Positions 46,782-55,486 are shown, counted from the first letter of the stretch. The stretch: DNA of 64,000 nucleotides from Roseovarius indicus (GCF_008728195.1 NZ_CP031598.1:4712001-4776000), one strand, 5' to 3'. A program made the numbers and translations. The notes: generated by a model not told the origin, from the sequence alone.

Positions 46782-48193
46782 CATTCCGTGCTGCTGCCAA
46801 AGACGATATCGCCCTCGTCCACATCCGCCGGGTCCACACCCCGCAACTGGATCGTCACGGTAATCTCCTCGCTCTCGCCGCGGTTGTTCAGCGCCGTGCC
46901 GTAATCCAGCACCACCAGCGTGCCGCCATCCCCGTCGCTGGTGATGTCGAACCCCTCCGGCTCCTCTTCCGAATCCACCAGAAGCGTATCCTCGCCCGGC
47001 GTGTAATCGTTGATGATCACATGCGGATCGTCGGCAAAGACCGACACGATATCCAGCGTCTCGTCGTCCCAGATATCCCCCGACCGGTCGCCCAGGTCGT
47101 CGACCTTCACCTCGAACTGGTCCGCCCCGCCATAGCCGATCATCCGCGCGGCGCCGAGATCGGCCGGCTGGCTCCCGTCGGGGCTGTTGGTCACGCCATA
47201 GTAATCCTCCTGCCCGATCACCGCCTGCAACACGCTGTCATCCTGCCCGCCGACAATGTCGACGCCGGTGTTGCCCTGCACGAAATCGCTGCCGGTATTG
47301 CCCTCGACATAGGTCCGTTCCGGCGCCGGCTCGCCCGGCATCCGCACCGTGTCGGCCCGCCCAATCACCCGGTCGTCGCCCGCACCGCCGGCCCCTTCCG
47401 AACCGCCATCGACGAAGATCTCGTCATTGCCGGCCCCGCCGGCCACAGACGACCCGTCAGTGCCGAAAAGCGTGTCATTCCCGGCATCACCCGTCAGCCG
47501 GCTGTTCGTGCCCTCCAGCGTGTCATCGCCCAGCCCGCCCCTTATGGTGGCATCCGCGGCGGTCATCATGTCGTCGCCGTCGCCGCCCCGGTGCTCGCCG
47601 CCATCCAGCGCCTCGATCGTGTCGTTGCCGTCGCCGCCGAACAGGTCGCCCCCGGCCTCCGAGATCATCAGGTCGTCGCCAGCCCCGCCATCGGTCTGCG
47701 CCGAGCCCTGGCTGATCATCACGTCATCCCCGCCCAGCCCGCGCATGGGCGTATCGCCCGGCGCGGTCATCCAGTCGGGGCCCTGCGTGCCCGACACCGT
47801 CGCCGGCCCCACGGCCTCGATCACGTTATACCCATCCGTCGGATCCTCCGGACCGGGCTCCGGGTCCGTGTCGGGATCCGTATCAGGGTCAGGGTCCGTA
47901 TTAGGATCGGTATCGGGATCCGGTTCCGTATCGGGGTCGCCATCCGTATCGGGGTCCGTATCGGGGTCCTCATCAGGGTCCGTATCGGGACCCTCGTCAG
48001 GGTCCGAGTCGGGGTCTTCATCCGGGTCCGGCTCGTCCTCCCCGCCCGTGATACGGTCGAGAAAGTCGCCGTTAACCTCTCCCGGCCCATCCTCCGGGCC
48101 CTGGGCCGGCGCCGGGTCGTCATCGTCGCCCCAGAACTCCGACACGATAAGCCCGACACAGGCGAAGGAAAGTATTCCGAAAAATGCAAGCAT
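46781..48193 (-). CDS. RTX-repeat acidic protein with N-terminal anchor and Asp-Pro linker
   Basis: 470 residues. An N-terminal hydrophobic segment (1–21, MLAFFGILSFACVGLIVSEF) precedes DDDD, then an Asp-Pro/Asp-Thr repeat linker (about 53–118). Hemolysin-type calcium-binding nonapeptides such as GGDGNDTIE and GGAGNDEIF follow (about 152–275), then a C-terminal beta-rich domain. Only one lysine (363) is present. The N-terminal anchor is unlike classic type I cargo. Chosen start: ATG at 48193 with a GGGGGG site, since the upstream TTG is weak. A perfect CtrA site lies 40 bp upstream. Confidence 0.85.
   Translation of the reverse strand: MLAFFGILSFACVGLIVSEFWGDDDDPAPAQGPEDGPGEVNGDFLDRITGGEDEPDPDEDPDSDPDEGPDTDPDEDPDTDPDTDGDPDTEPDPDTDPNTDPDPDTDPDTDPEPGPEDPTDGYNVIEAVGPATVSGTQGPDWMTAPGDTPMRGLGGDDVMISQGSAQTDGGAGDDLMISEAGGDLFGGDGNDTIEALDGGEHRGGDGDDMMTAADATIRGGLGDDTLEGTNSRLTGDAGNDTLFGTDGSSVAGGAGNDEIFVDGGSEGAGGAGDDRVIGRADTVRMPGEPAPERTYVEGNTGSDFVQGNTGVDIVGGQDDSVLQAVIGQEDYYGVTNSPDGSQPADLGAARMIGYGGADQFEVKVDDLGDRSGDIWDDETLDIVSVFADDPHVIINDYTPGEDTLLVDSEEEPEGFDITSDGDGGTLVVLDYGTALNNRGESEEITVTIQLRGVDPADVDEGDIVFGSSTE
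47860..48040. repeat. Low-complexity hexamer repeat encoding the Asp-Pro linker
   Basis: Degenerate repeats of GGGTCCGTATCG-like units within the RTX gene encode the (DP)(DT) linker. They would be prone to slippage, so linker length may vary between strains. Confidence 0.7.
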
Positions 48194-48233
48194 GACAAAG
48201 CCCCCCGGCAAAATATGCGGGTCATGTTAGCCA

Positions 48234-48258
48234 TTAACCACTTGTTAACTATAGTTAA
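48234..48258 (-). promoter_or_regulatory. Perfect CtrA site upstream of the RTX-repeat gene
   Basis: TTAA-CCACTTG-TTAAC at 48234–48249 is an exact match to the CtrA consensus TTAA-N7-TTAAC. It runs into TTAACTATAGTTAA (48245–48258), a perfect 14-bp palindrome. It is 40 bp from the RTX gene start and about 200 bp from murJ, so the RTX gene is the likelier target. Confidence 0.65.
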
Positions 48259-48451
48259 AAATCCCCTAACTGTTTCCAGAATCGCCACAGTAAAGGCCGC
48301 ACGGCCCCCATTGCGTCACCAGCCGACACATTGACGCCCGATCTCCCCTCCGGCACCCGGACGCCACGGCCCCTCGCCGGCTCTTCCCCCGTCCCGGGCA
48401 ATCCGCTACTCCTCGTCCGAAACCACGCCCAACCCCAGAGGCAAGCAGCAC

Positions 48452-49990
48452 ATGAAACCCATCCGCCTTCTCTCCGGCATTCTCACGGTCGGCGGCTGGA
48501 CCCTCATGAGCCGCATCCTCGGCTTCGTCCGCGACGTGCTGATCGCGGGCTTCCTCGGGCCCGGCATCCTGATGGATGCCTATGTCGCGGCCTTCCGCCT
48601 GCCCAACATGTTCCGCCGTTTCTTCGCAGAAGGGGCCTTCAACGCGGCCTTCGTGCCGATGTTCTCCAAGCGGCTCGAGGCCGACGAGAATCCCGAAGCC
48701 TTCGCCAGCCTCGCCCTCTCCGGCCTCAGCCTCGTGCTGCTGACCCTTACGGCCCTGTCGATGATCTTCATGCCGGTGCTGGTCTACGCCACGGCCGAGG
48801 GCTTCTACGGCGACGCCCGCTTCGACGTCACGGTCGAGTATGGCCGCATCGTCTTCCCCTACATCTTCTTCATCTCGCTGGCCGCCCTCCTGTCGGGCGT
48901 GCTCAACGCCACCGGCCGCTTCGCGGCGGCGGCGGCGGCGCCGGTCGTGCTGAACGTGCTGCTGGTCACGGCCATGACCGTGGCCTGGATCATGGGCGGG
49001 CCGGTGGCCCAGGCCCTGATCTGGACCATTCCCTTCGCCGGCATCGCCCAGCTTGCCCTCGTCTGGGCCGCGGCCGACCGGGCGGGCATCCGCGTCCGGC
49101 CCGTGCGGCCCCGCTGGACGCCCGAGATGAAGCACCTCGTCAGCGTCGCGGTGCCCGCCGCGCTCGCGGGCGGCGTCGTTCAGATCAACCTGCTGGTGGG
49201 CCAGCTCGTCGCCTCGAACTACGAAAAGGCCGTCAGCTGGCTCTACTCCGCCGACCGGCTCTACCAACTCCCCCTCGGCGTGGTCGGCATCGCGGTGGGT
49301 ATCGTGCTGCTCCCCGACCTCTCCCGCCGCCTCAAGGCGGGCGACGACACCGGCGCCCGCAATGCGCTTTCCCGCGCGGGCGAGCTGTCTCTCGCACTCA
49401 CCATCCCCTGTGCCATCGCGCTGATGATCATCCCCCTGCCGCTCGTCTCGGTGCTCTTCGAACGCGGCGCCTTCGGCCCCGACGACACCGCCGCCACGGC
49501 GCTGGCCGTCGCCATCTACGGCCTCGGCCTGCCCGCCTTCGTCCTGCAGAAAATCCTGCAACCGGTCTTCTTCGCCCGCGAAGACACCAAGAGCCCCTTC
49601 CGCTTCGCCCTCGTCGCCATGGTGGTGAACGCCGTCCTCGCGGTCGGCCTCTCCTTCGCCATCGGCTGGCTCGCGGCCGCCATCGCCACCACGGCGGCGG
49701 CCTGGGTCATGGTCTGGCAACTCGCCCGCGGCGGCCGCGCCTTCGGCAAGGTCGCCCGGTTCGACGACCGCTTCCGCCGCCGCATCTGGCGCATCATCGC
49801 CGCCTCGGTGCTGATGGGGGTCGTGCTCTGGGCGGTCTCGGCCCTGCTCACCCCGCTTTTCGGGCTGGGCGGCTGGCGCTGGCTGGCGCTGCTGGCCCTG
49901 CTCGCCGCCGGCACCGTGGCCTATGCCCTCTCGGGCCAGCTCCTCGGCGCCTTCCGCCTGTCGGAGTTCAAGGAGGCCATGCGCCGCTGA
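48452..49990 (+). CDS. murJ: Lipid II flippase MurJ
   Basis: 512 residues, about 14 membrane helices of the MOP exporter fold. The start KPIRLLSGILTVGGWTLMSRILGFVRDVLIA and the MDAYVAAFRLPNMFRRFFAEGAFNAAFVP motif are family-specific. It flips lipid II for cell-wall synthesis. In related genomes it follows glnD directly and precedes trpS; here about 6 kb of other genes separate it from glnD. The rhomboid-like gene converges 3 bp after its stop. Confidence 0.95.
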   Translation: MKPIRLLSGILTVGGWTLMSRILGFVRDVLIAGFLGPGILMDAYVAAFRLPNMFRRFFAEGAFNAAFVPMFSKRLEADENPEAFASLALSGLSLVLLTLTALSMIFMPVLVYATAEGFYGDARFDVTVEYGRIVFPYIFFISLAALLSGVLNATGRFAAAAAAPVVLNVLLVTAMTVAWIMGGPVAQALIWTIPFAGIAQLALVWAAADRAGIRVRPVRPRWTPEMKHLVSVAVPAALAGGVVQINLLVGQLVASNYEKAVSWLYSADRLYQLPLGVVGIAVGIVLLPDLSRRLKAGDDTGARNALSRAGELSLALTIPCAIALMIIPLPLVSVLFERGAFGPDDTAATALAVAIYGLGLPAFVLQKILQPVFFAREDTKSPFRFALVAMVVNAVLAVGLSFAIGWLAAAIATTAAAWVMVWQLARGGRAFGKVARFDDRFRRRIWRIIAASVLMGVVLWAVSALLTPLFGLGGWRWLALLALLAAGTVAYALSGQLLGAFRLSEFKEAMRR

Positions 49991-49993
49991 GCC

Positions 49994-50680
49994 TCACGAA
50001 TGCCTGAGCTTCTCGCGCAGCCGCCGCAACCCGCCGGGCACCAGCAGGAAGGTCAGGAAGAAGCCCACCACGAACCCCGCCACCTCGGCAATCCACATCG
50101 GCCCGCCCCCGAACAGCACGCCGAAGACAAGCTGCAACCCCAGCAGGATACCGATCAGCGTGAAGGCCCGCCATTGCTGCGCCCCCACCTGCCCCAGCTG
50201 CAACCACAGCAGACAGGTGAACCCGCCAATCAGCCCGTACACCCCCGGGAAGGCCCCGATCAGCCCCGGCCCGTCGGGCATCACCAGCCCGAACACCACC
50301 GCCCCCAGCGCCGAGGACAGCAGGAACAGCACCAGCACCGACCACTGGCTGATCCGCTCGCCCACGAACTTGCCCAGCGCCAGCACCATCACGGCGGCAA
50401 ACAGCATATGGGTGAAACTGCCATGCACGAAGGGGTACGTGACGACCCCCAGCGCATAGTCGGGCCGAACGATCCCGTTCTCCAGCATCCACGCGAAAGC
50501 CCGGTTCGAAAACCCGAAATCCTGGATCGCCTGCGCCCGCCAGCCCACGGCCTGCGCCCCGCCGATGATCCCCCGCGACCCAAGCGAAAACGCCGCCTCA
50601 ACCAGCGCCATGATCAGCACCAGCAGCATCACCATGGGCGGCAAGGGGTTCACGGGGCTCTGGGGGTCGGTGTGGCGCAT
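49994..50680 (-). CDS. Rhomboid-fold membrane protein, catalytic residues missing
   Basis: 228 residues, six membrane helices. The rhomboid fold is supported by YPFVHGSFTHMLFAAVMVLALG and GVYGLIGGF. The nucleophile motif GASG reads GAFPG (142–146), so Ser is absent. The His of the last helix (AHLGGF) is Glu199 (AEVAGF), and the oxyanion Asn of HLLFN is Ala. It is therefore a pseudoprotease-type member that may bind membrane proteins without cutting. The ATG at 50680 has AAGGAGAG. It is convergent with murJ and divergent from trpS by 73 bp. Confidence 0.83.
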   Translation of the reverse strand: MRHTDPQSPVNPLPPMVMLLVLIMALVEAAFSLGSRGIIGGAQAVGWRAQAIQDFGFSNRAFAWMLENGIVRPDYALGVVTYPFVHGSFTHMLFAAVMVLALGKFVGERISQWSVLVLFLLSSALGAVVFGLVMPDGPGLIGAFPGVYGLIGGFTCLLWLQLGQVGAQQWRAFTLIGILLGLQLVFGVLFGGGPMWIAEVAGFVVGFFLTFLLVPGGLRRLREKLRHS

Positions 50681-50753
50681 GTCTGCTCTCCTTGACGCGA
50701 TGCGCGCCCAGAAGTAAGCGAGGCGGACACGGAATTCCAGACGGAGCCATCCC

Positions 50754-51785
50754 ATGACCGAGCCCACGACCGAGGTGCTCCACACACCGCGCGTATTCTC
50801 GGGCATCCAGCCCACCGGCAACCTGCATCTTGGCAACTACCTCGGCGCCCTCAAGCGCTTCGTGGACAGCCAGGAGGAAGGGATCAGCTCGATCTTCTGC
50901 ATGGTCGACCTCCACGCCATCACCGTCTGGCAGGAGCCCGAAGACCTGCGCCACGCCACCCGCGAGCTGGCGGCGGGCTTCATCGCGTCGGGCATCGACC
51001 CGACGAAGTCGATCCTCTTCAACCAGAGCCAGGTGCCCGAGCACACCCAGATGGCCTGGGTCTTCAACTGCGTCGCCCGCATGGGCTGGATGAAGCGGAT
51101 GACCCAGTTCAAGGACAAGGCCGGCAAGAACGCCGAGAACGCCTCACTCGGCCTCTTCGGCTACCCGGCGCTGATGGCGGCCGACATCCTCGTCTACCAC
51201 GCCACCCACGTGCCGGTGGGCGAAGACCAGAAACAGCACCTCGAGCTGACCCAGGAAATCGCCCGCAAGTTCAACCACGACTACGCGACCGAGTTCTTCC
51301 CCGTCACCAAGCCGGTCATCGAAGGCGCGGCCACCCGGGTGATGAGCCTGCGCGACGGGTCGAAGAAAATGTCGAAATCCGACCCCTCCGACATGTCCCG
51401 CATCAACCTCACCGACGATGCCGACACCATCGCCAGGAAGATCCGCAAGGCCAAGACCGACCCCGAGCCGCTGCCCTCCGAGAAAGGCCCGCTCGACGAC
51501 CGGCCCGAGGCCCGCAACCTCGTCAACATCTACGCGGCGCTGGCCGACATGAGCATCGACCAGGTGCTCGCCGATCACGGCGGCAAACCCTTCTCCGAGT
51601 TCAAGCCGGCGCTGGCCGACCTCGCCGTCGACCGCCTCGCGCCCATCTCGACCGAGATGTCGCGCCTGATGGAAGACGTCTCCGAGATCGACCGCATCCT
51701 CGCCGACGGCGCCGCCCGCGCCCGCCAGATCGCCGCGCCGATCCTGCAGAAGACCTACCAGATCATCGGGATGGTCGGGGCCTGA
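50754..51785 (+). CDS. trpS: Tryptophan-tRNA ligase
   Basis: 343-residue class I synthetase. HIGH-type signature [12 protein letters not shown] in [20 protein letters not shown] motif as [14 protein letters not shown], and the [19 protein letters not shown] segment. It loads tryptophan on tRNA-Trp. The intact copy ends with IIGMVGA. A degraded copy of its last 70 codons plus downstream palindromes lies 200 bp further on. Confidence 0.97.
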   Translation: MTEPTTEVLHTPRVFSGIQPTGNLHLGNYLGALKRFVDSQEEGISSIFCMVDLHAITVWQEPEDLRHATRELAAGFIASGIDPTKSILFNQSQVPEHTQMAWVFNCVARMGWMKRMTQFKDKAGKNAENASLGLFGYPALMAADILVYHATHVPVGEDQKQHLELTQEIARKFNHDYATEFFPVTKPVIEGAATRVMSLRDGSKKMSKSDPSDMSRINLTDDADTIARKIRKAKTDPEPLPSEKGPLDDRPEARNLVNIYAALADMSIDQVLADHGGKPFSEFKPALADLAVDRLAPISTEMSRLMEDVSEIDRILADGAARARQIAAPILQKTYQIIGMVGA

Positions 51786-51791
51786 AGGGCC

Positions 51792-51870
51792 CCGACCGGG
51801 GTCCGTTTTCCGCACAGAAAACGGGATAGAAAATGCGCATTTTCTATCCCGGAATTTTCGAAAATTCCGG
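51792..51870. repeat. Composite palindrome cluster C after trpS
   Basis: CCCC/GGGG mini-stem, then CCGTTTTC/GAAAACGG arms at 51803–51824, a perfect 28-bp palindrome at 51823–51850 centred on AAAATGCGCATTTT, and a perfect 22-bp palindrome at 51849–51870 centred on TTTTCGAAAA. Neighbouring palindromes share 2 bp. It probably terminates trpS transcription. Confidence 0.8.
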
Positions 51871-52000
51871 ATCCGCCCCACCCGACCCGGCATGAAAATC
51901 CTGACCGTCACCCACGCCCCTTGCTGGCCATGAAACCGGTTGCCGGTCAGGCACGGCCTGACAGCCGCCGGACGGCTCCGACAGCCACGTCATCCTTCAA

Positions 52001-52282
52001 CTTGCCAATCACGGCGGCAAACCGTTCTCCAAGTTCAAGCCGGCGCTCGCAGACCTCACCGTCGACCGGGATGTCCCGCGCGATGGAAGACGTCACCGAA
52101 ATCGACCACATCCTCGCCAATGGCGCCGCCCGCGCCCGTCAGCTCGCCTCGCCGATCCTCCAGAAGACGTAATCCAGCAGATGGTCGGGGCCTGACCAGG
52201 CCCCGACCGGGGTCCGTTTTCCGCGCGGAAAACGGAATAGAAAATGCGCATTTTCTATCCCGGAATTTTCGAAAATTCCGGG
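52001..52282 (+). pseudogene. Decayed duplicate of the trpS 3-prime end with its palindrome cluster (cluster D)
   Basis: This segment repeats 51567–51870. It still encodes pieces of the TrpS tail (NHGGKPF-like, MEDVTEIDHILANGAARARQLASPILQKT) but has an internal deletion of about 17 bp, many substitutions and an early TAA. The following palindromes are kept almost intact: 52214–52235, 52237–52258 and 52259–52282, all perfect. There is no start region, so it cannot make a synthetase. It is either a tandem duplication or the scar of an integration event at the trpS end. Confidence 0.85.
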
Positions 52283-52584
52283 CACCTCCCCTCAGCTGGT
52301 CGATGCGGAAGACGACCGGGACAAGGCGCTGGGCCTCGCCCGAATTCACCCCGGGATCGACGGTCAGGCCCATGGCGGCTGGGGCCGCGGCCCCTTTGCC
52401 AGGTCCATCTCGGAGACATACGCGTCATGCCCGATGGCGATCCGGTCCGGCGGGCCCCGCTTGCCGCGGTGTCGTCCCTCGCACCCATGGCATCGATCCA
52501 GACCGCCCCGACACAGGCTCACCGCCATCGCCAGGGCCGCCTCGGGTCCGGTCACTCATCGCCCAGATCCAAGCGCCGCGCTCC
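52283..52584. other. Non-coding stretch after the trpS duplicate
   Basis: 302 bp with no convincing gene on either strand; short open frames here have no recognisable domain. Together with 51871–52000 it looks like degraded DNA next to the trpS duplication. Confidence 0.5.
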
Positions 52585-53082
52585 CTACTCCTGTCCGGTC
52601 TCGGCGCCCGGGTCCGCCTCATCTTCCAACGCCGCAATCGCCAGCGCATAAATCTTCCACGCCCCTTCGGCATATTGAAAATACAGCTCGAAAGAGATCC
52701 CCTCCGGCCGCCCCGGAAAACGGCCTTTCACCTCGTAGAGCCCGGTCTCCGTCAGCCCTGGCTCCTCCGAATACACCGGGTTCGACAGCACCACCCTTGC
52801 GAGCCCCAGATCCCTTGCCCGGATCGAGGCAAAGACCACGGCCAGCTTCGCCGGGTCATTCGCACTCCGGAAATCCGGCGCGCCCAGATCCCGAAGCACC
52901 GCGTAATTGCCCGTCCGGTTCGCATGGTCCACCGCGATCAGCGTCGACCACACCAACCTGGCCGTCTCTGCCCGGCCCGGCGGCGACGGCGCCTCCTCCT
53001 GCGCCACCGCCACCTGCGCCAGCAGGAACGCCACCAGCGCCACCAACCACGGCGCCCGCGCTCTCCGGCGCATCTCCGTCAC
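52585..53082 (-). CDS. Small periplasmic protein coupled to an adhesin gene
   Basis: 165 residues with a signal peptide (LVALVAFLLAQVAVAQ, cleaved near residue 27). The mature domain is alpha-beta (RLVWSTLIAVDHANRTGNYAVLRDLGAPDF... ISFELYFQYAEGAWKIYALAI) and resembles an NTF2-like fold by pattern only. I do not recognise the family. The ATG at 53082 overlaps the stop of the autotransporter gene (ATGA), so it may assist the adhesin's passage or assembly. Confidence 0.75.
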   Translation of the reverse strand: MTEMRRRARAPWLVALVAFLLAQVAVAQEEAPSPPGRAETARLVWSTLIAVDHANRTGNYAVLRDLGAPDFRSANDPAKLAVVFASIRARDLGLARVVLSNPVYSEEPGLTETGLYEVKGRFPGRPEGISFELYFQYAEGAWKIYALAIAALEDEADPGAETGQE

Positions 53083-54437
53083 CAGCTGAACGTCATGCCA
53101 AGCCGCCCGCCCACGGTGTCCCTGTCGAACCCGTAGGCCAGCCCGGCATCGAACTGCGCGCTCGGGCTGATCCTGAAAGCGCCCGACAGTGCAAAGGCCG
53201 ACGACCCGTCGAAGAAGCCCAAGCCCCCGCCCAGCGCAAAGGTCTCCGACGGCGGCACGTAAGGCACGTCGAGCGCCATCGCCATCGCCACGCCCTCGCG
53301 GTTCCGGTCCACGTCCCGCCGCAGACCCGGTAACGCCGCGGCGGCCGAGAACAACGCGCCCCCGTCGGTGGCAAGGTTGCCCGCCGCGTCGCTCGTCACC
53401 ACCTGCACCGGGCCCGTCTGTGCCGCGGCACTGGCGGCCGAGGTGATCCCGGGCGCGGTATAGGTATGCGCCGCCGTCCCGAACATCACCTGGTTGTCCC
53501 GCGTGGTCGCGGCATCGGCACCGAGGGCGACAGAGTTGGCATGACCCGCCACCGCCTGCCGCCCGATCGCCACCGAGTCCGTCGCCGAGGCCGAGGCGCT
53601 CGACCCGACCGCCACCGAATCCTCGCCGATGGCCAGCGCGCCGATGCCGCTGCCCGGGGCAGTGCCGCCAATCGCGATGGCCCCGGCCGCGCCGGCATTG
53701 GCAACGCCGCCCACCGCGACGGACCGGGGCGAATTGGCCGCCGCGTCGCCGCCGATCGCCACGGCATAATCGGCAGCAGCCCGCGTGCCAAACCCGTTAC
53801 CGTTGGGATCCCCGCCGATGGCGACCGACGCCACCCCGTTCGCTTCCACGTTGTTGCCGATGGCCACGGCGTCATTGCTCGTGGCAAAGGCCTCCGCGCC
53901 CACGGCCACCGCGCCCGGCCCCGATGTCAGGCTGTCCGCACCAATCGCCACCGACCGCGCCCCGCCGGCCCGCGCGCCAAGGCCGTTGCCGTCCACGTCG
54001 CTGCCCATGGCCACCGCGCCTGTGGCCACGGCCTCTGCCTCGAAGCCGACGGCAACGGTCTGCCCCGCGGCCGCCTGCGCTTCGCTGCCGACCGCCACGG
54101 CATAATCGCTCAGGGCCTGGGCCCCGATCGTATTGCCATCGGGATCGCCCCCGACGGCCACAGAGCCCAAACCGCGCGCCTCCGACCGGTTGCCGACCGC
54201 CACCGCCTCCGAAGCCCCGGTGAACGCCCGCGGGCCACAGGCCGTCGCCGTGACCAGGCCGCTGTCATTGGCCAACCCCGTCGTGTCGACGCCCGTGTCA
54301 GCCAGGTTGTTGTTGTTCGTGTCCAACAGGCATTCCAGCGCATCCGCCGGCCCGCCCGACACGCCCAGCGCCAGCACCGCCAGCGCCGTAAACCCCATAC
54401 CACCGCCTTTACCGAAACCCCGAACCCATCCGATCAT
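53079..54437 (-). CDS. Trimeric autotransporter adhesin (YadA-like)
   Basis: 452 residues. Signal peptide to about residue 37, then a DxNxNxxxD segment (LLDTNNNNLADTG). About 18 YadA-head-type repeats follow (AVAVGxxA / SVAIGxxA, roughly 72–320), a short neck, and a C-terminal membrane anchor of about 75 residues (REGVAMAMAL ... GRLGMTFSW) ending in an aromatic residue. The long coiled-coil stalk of YadA is nearly absent. It should trimerise in the outer membrane and mediate attachment. The start at 54437 has GGGAGGGA. Confidence 0.88.
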   Translation of the reverse strand: MIGWVRGFGKGGGMGFTALAVLALGVSGGPADALECLLDTNNNNLADTGVDTTGLANDSGLVTATACGPRAFTGASEAVAVGNRSEARGLGSVAVGGDPDGNTIGAQALSDYAVAVGSEAQAAAGQTVAVGFEAEAVATGAVAMGSDVDGNGLGARAGGARSVAIGADSLTSGPGAVAVGAEAFATSNDAVAIGNNVEANGVASVAIGGDPNGNGFGTRAAADYAVAIGGDAAANSPRSVAVGGVANAGAAGAIAIGGTAPGSGIGALAIGEDSVAVGSSASASATDSVAIGRQAVAGHANSVALGADAATTRDNQVMFGTAAHTYTAPGITSAASAAAQTGPVQVVTSDAAGNLATDGGALFSAAAALPGLRRDVDRNREGVAMAMALDVPYVPPSETFALGGGLGFFDGSSAFALSGAFRISPSAQFDAGLAYGFDRDTVGGRLGMTFSW

Positions 54438-54736
54438 GGTCCATTCCCTCCCTGAACCCGATATCCGACAACCCGCCCGGCCCAAGGGGCGCCGGTACGC
54501 CCCCGCAACACCGGCCCCCGCAACCACGGGTTGATAGACTCACGTTAGCGTGGTCCCGGCTTTACCCTACGAAAACTTCTCCGTCCCGAACCAACCGGCA
54601 AGACTTTGCCGGCGCCGGCCCGTCCCGCCTGCGTGCCGCCCCGACGGGAGCGCTTGAACCCCCGACGGTCCCGGCGGATACTTCCCCGAAACACCTTTCC
54701 CGCCAGCGCGGCCCCGCACGAACAGGAGCATCGACA
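54438..54736. other. Divergent intergenic region, adhesin and sulfotransferase genes
   Basis: 299 bp without a gene. It must hold both promoters. No operator motif was recognised. Confidence 0.5.
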
Positions 54737-55486
54737 GTGCGCGCCTACATCCTCTGCGGCACGCCCCGCACCGGCAGCACCCTTCTCTGCGGCCTGCTCA
54801 CCGATCACGGGCTCGGCGCGCCGCACTCCTTCTACCGCCGCCAGAACATCACCGAATGGGCCGAAGATTGGGGCCTGCCCCCGCGCGACACGATGGGCGA
54901 AACCGCTTTCCAGCGCGCCTATCTCGCCGCCGCCATCGCCGAGGGAAAAGGCGGCACCCCCATCTTCGGCTTCCGCCTGATGAAGGAAAACCTGTCCGAA
55001 CTCTCGGCCATCCTCGACACGCTCTACCCCGGCCTGCCGTCAGACCGGGCCCGCCTCGAACACGCCTTCGGCCCGGTCCTCTACCTGCACGTCTCGCGGG
55101 ATGACAAGCTGGCCCAGGCCATCTCCCTCGTCCGCGCCCGGCAATCCGGCCTCTGGCACCGCGCCCCCGACGGCACCGAGATCGAACGCCTCGCCCCGCC
55201 CCGGCCGCCCGTCTACGATTTCGACCGTCTCTCCGCCACGCTGGCCGAGCTCGAAGCGCATGACGCCGACTGGCACCGCTGGTTCGCCGCGGAAGGGATC
55301 GACCCCCTGTCACTCACCTACGAAACCCTCGTGGAGAACCCCGCCGCCGCCCTCGCCCGCATCTGCGACGCGCTCGGCCAGCCCGCACCCGACCCGGCCA
55401 CCGTTATACCGGCCACCGCCCGCCTCTCCGATGCCGTGAACGAAAGCTGGGCAGCCCGGTTCAGACAGGACGTCGCAGAACGCTAG
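54737..55486 (+). CDS. Stf0-type sulfotransferase
   Basis: 249 residues. The PAPS 5-prime-phosphosulfate loop is CGTPRTGSTLLCGLL, followed by Stf0-like LGAPHSFYRR, GFRLMKENL, LHVSRDDKLAQAISLVRARQSGLWH (3-prime-phosphate binding Arg and Ser) and LTYETLVENP. It would transfer sulfate to a carbohydrate or lipid acceptor, not identifiable here. The start is a GTG at 54737 behind AGGAGC. In this neighbourhood it could modify a surface molecule together with the adhesin, which is inference. Confidence 0.87.
   Translation: MRAYILCGTPRTGSTLLCGLLTDHGLGAPHSFYRRQNITEWAEDWGLPPRDTMGETAFQRAYLAAAIAEGKGGTPIFGFRLMKENLSELSAILDTLYPGLPSDRARLEHAFGPVLYLHVSRDDKLAQAISLVRARQSGLWHRAPDGTEIERLAPPRPPVYDFDRLSATLAELEAHDADWHRWFAAEGIDPLSLTYETLVENPAAALARICDALGQPAPDPATVIPATARLSDAVNESWAARFRQDVAER

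Noticed and set aside
47349..48230. Plus-strand open frame with SGSVSGSG repeats, resembling a serine-glycine repeat protein
   Set aside because: It is the complement of the Asp-Pro linker in the RTX gene; the repeat arises from the DP/DT codons.
51921..52172. 83-codon frame as an independent gene
   Set aside because: Its second half is clearly the TrpS tail in degraded form; treated as a pseudogene fragment.
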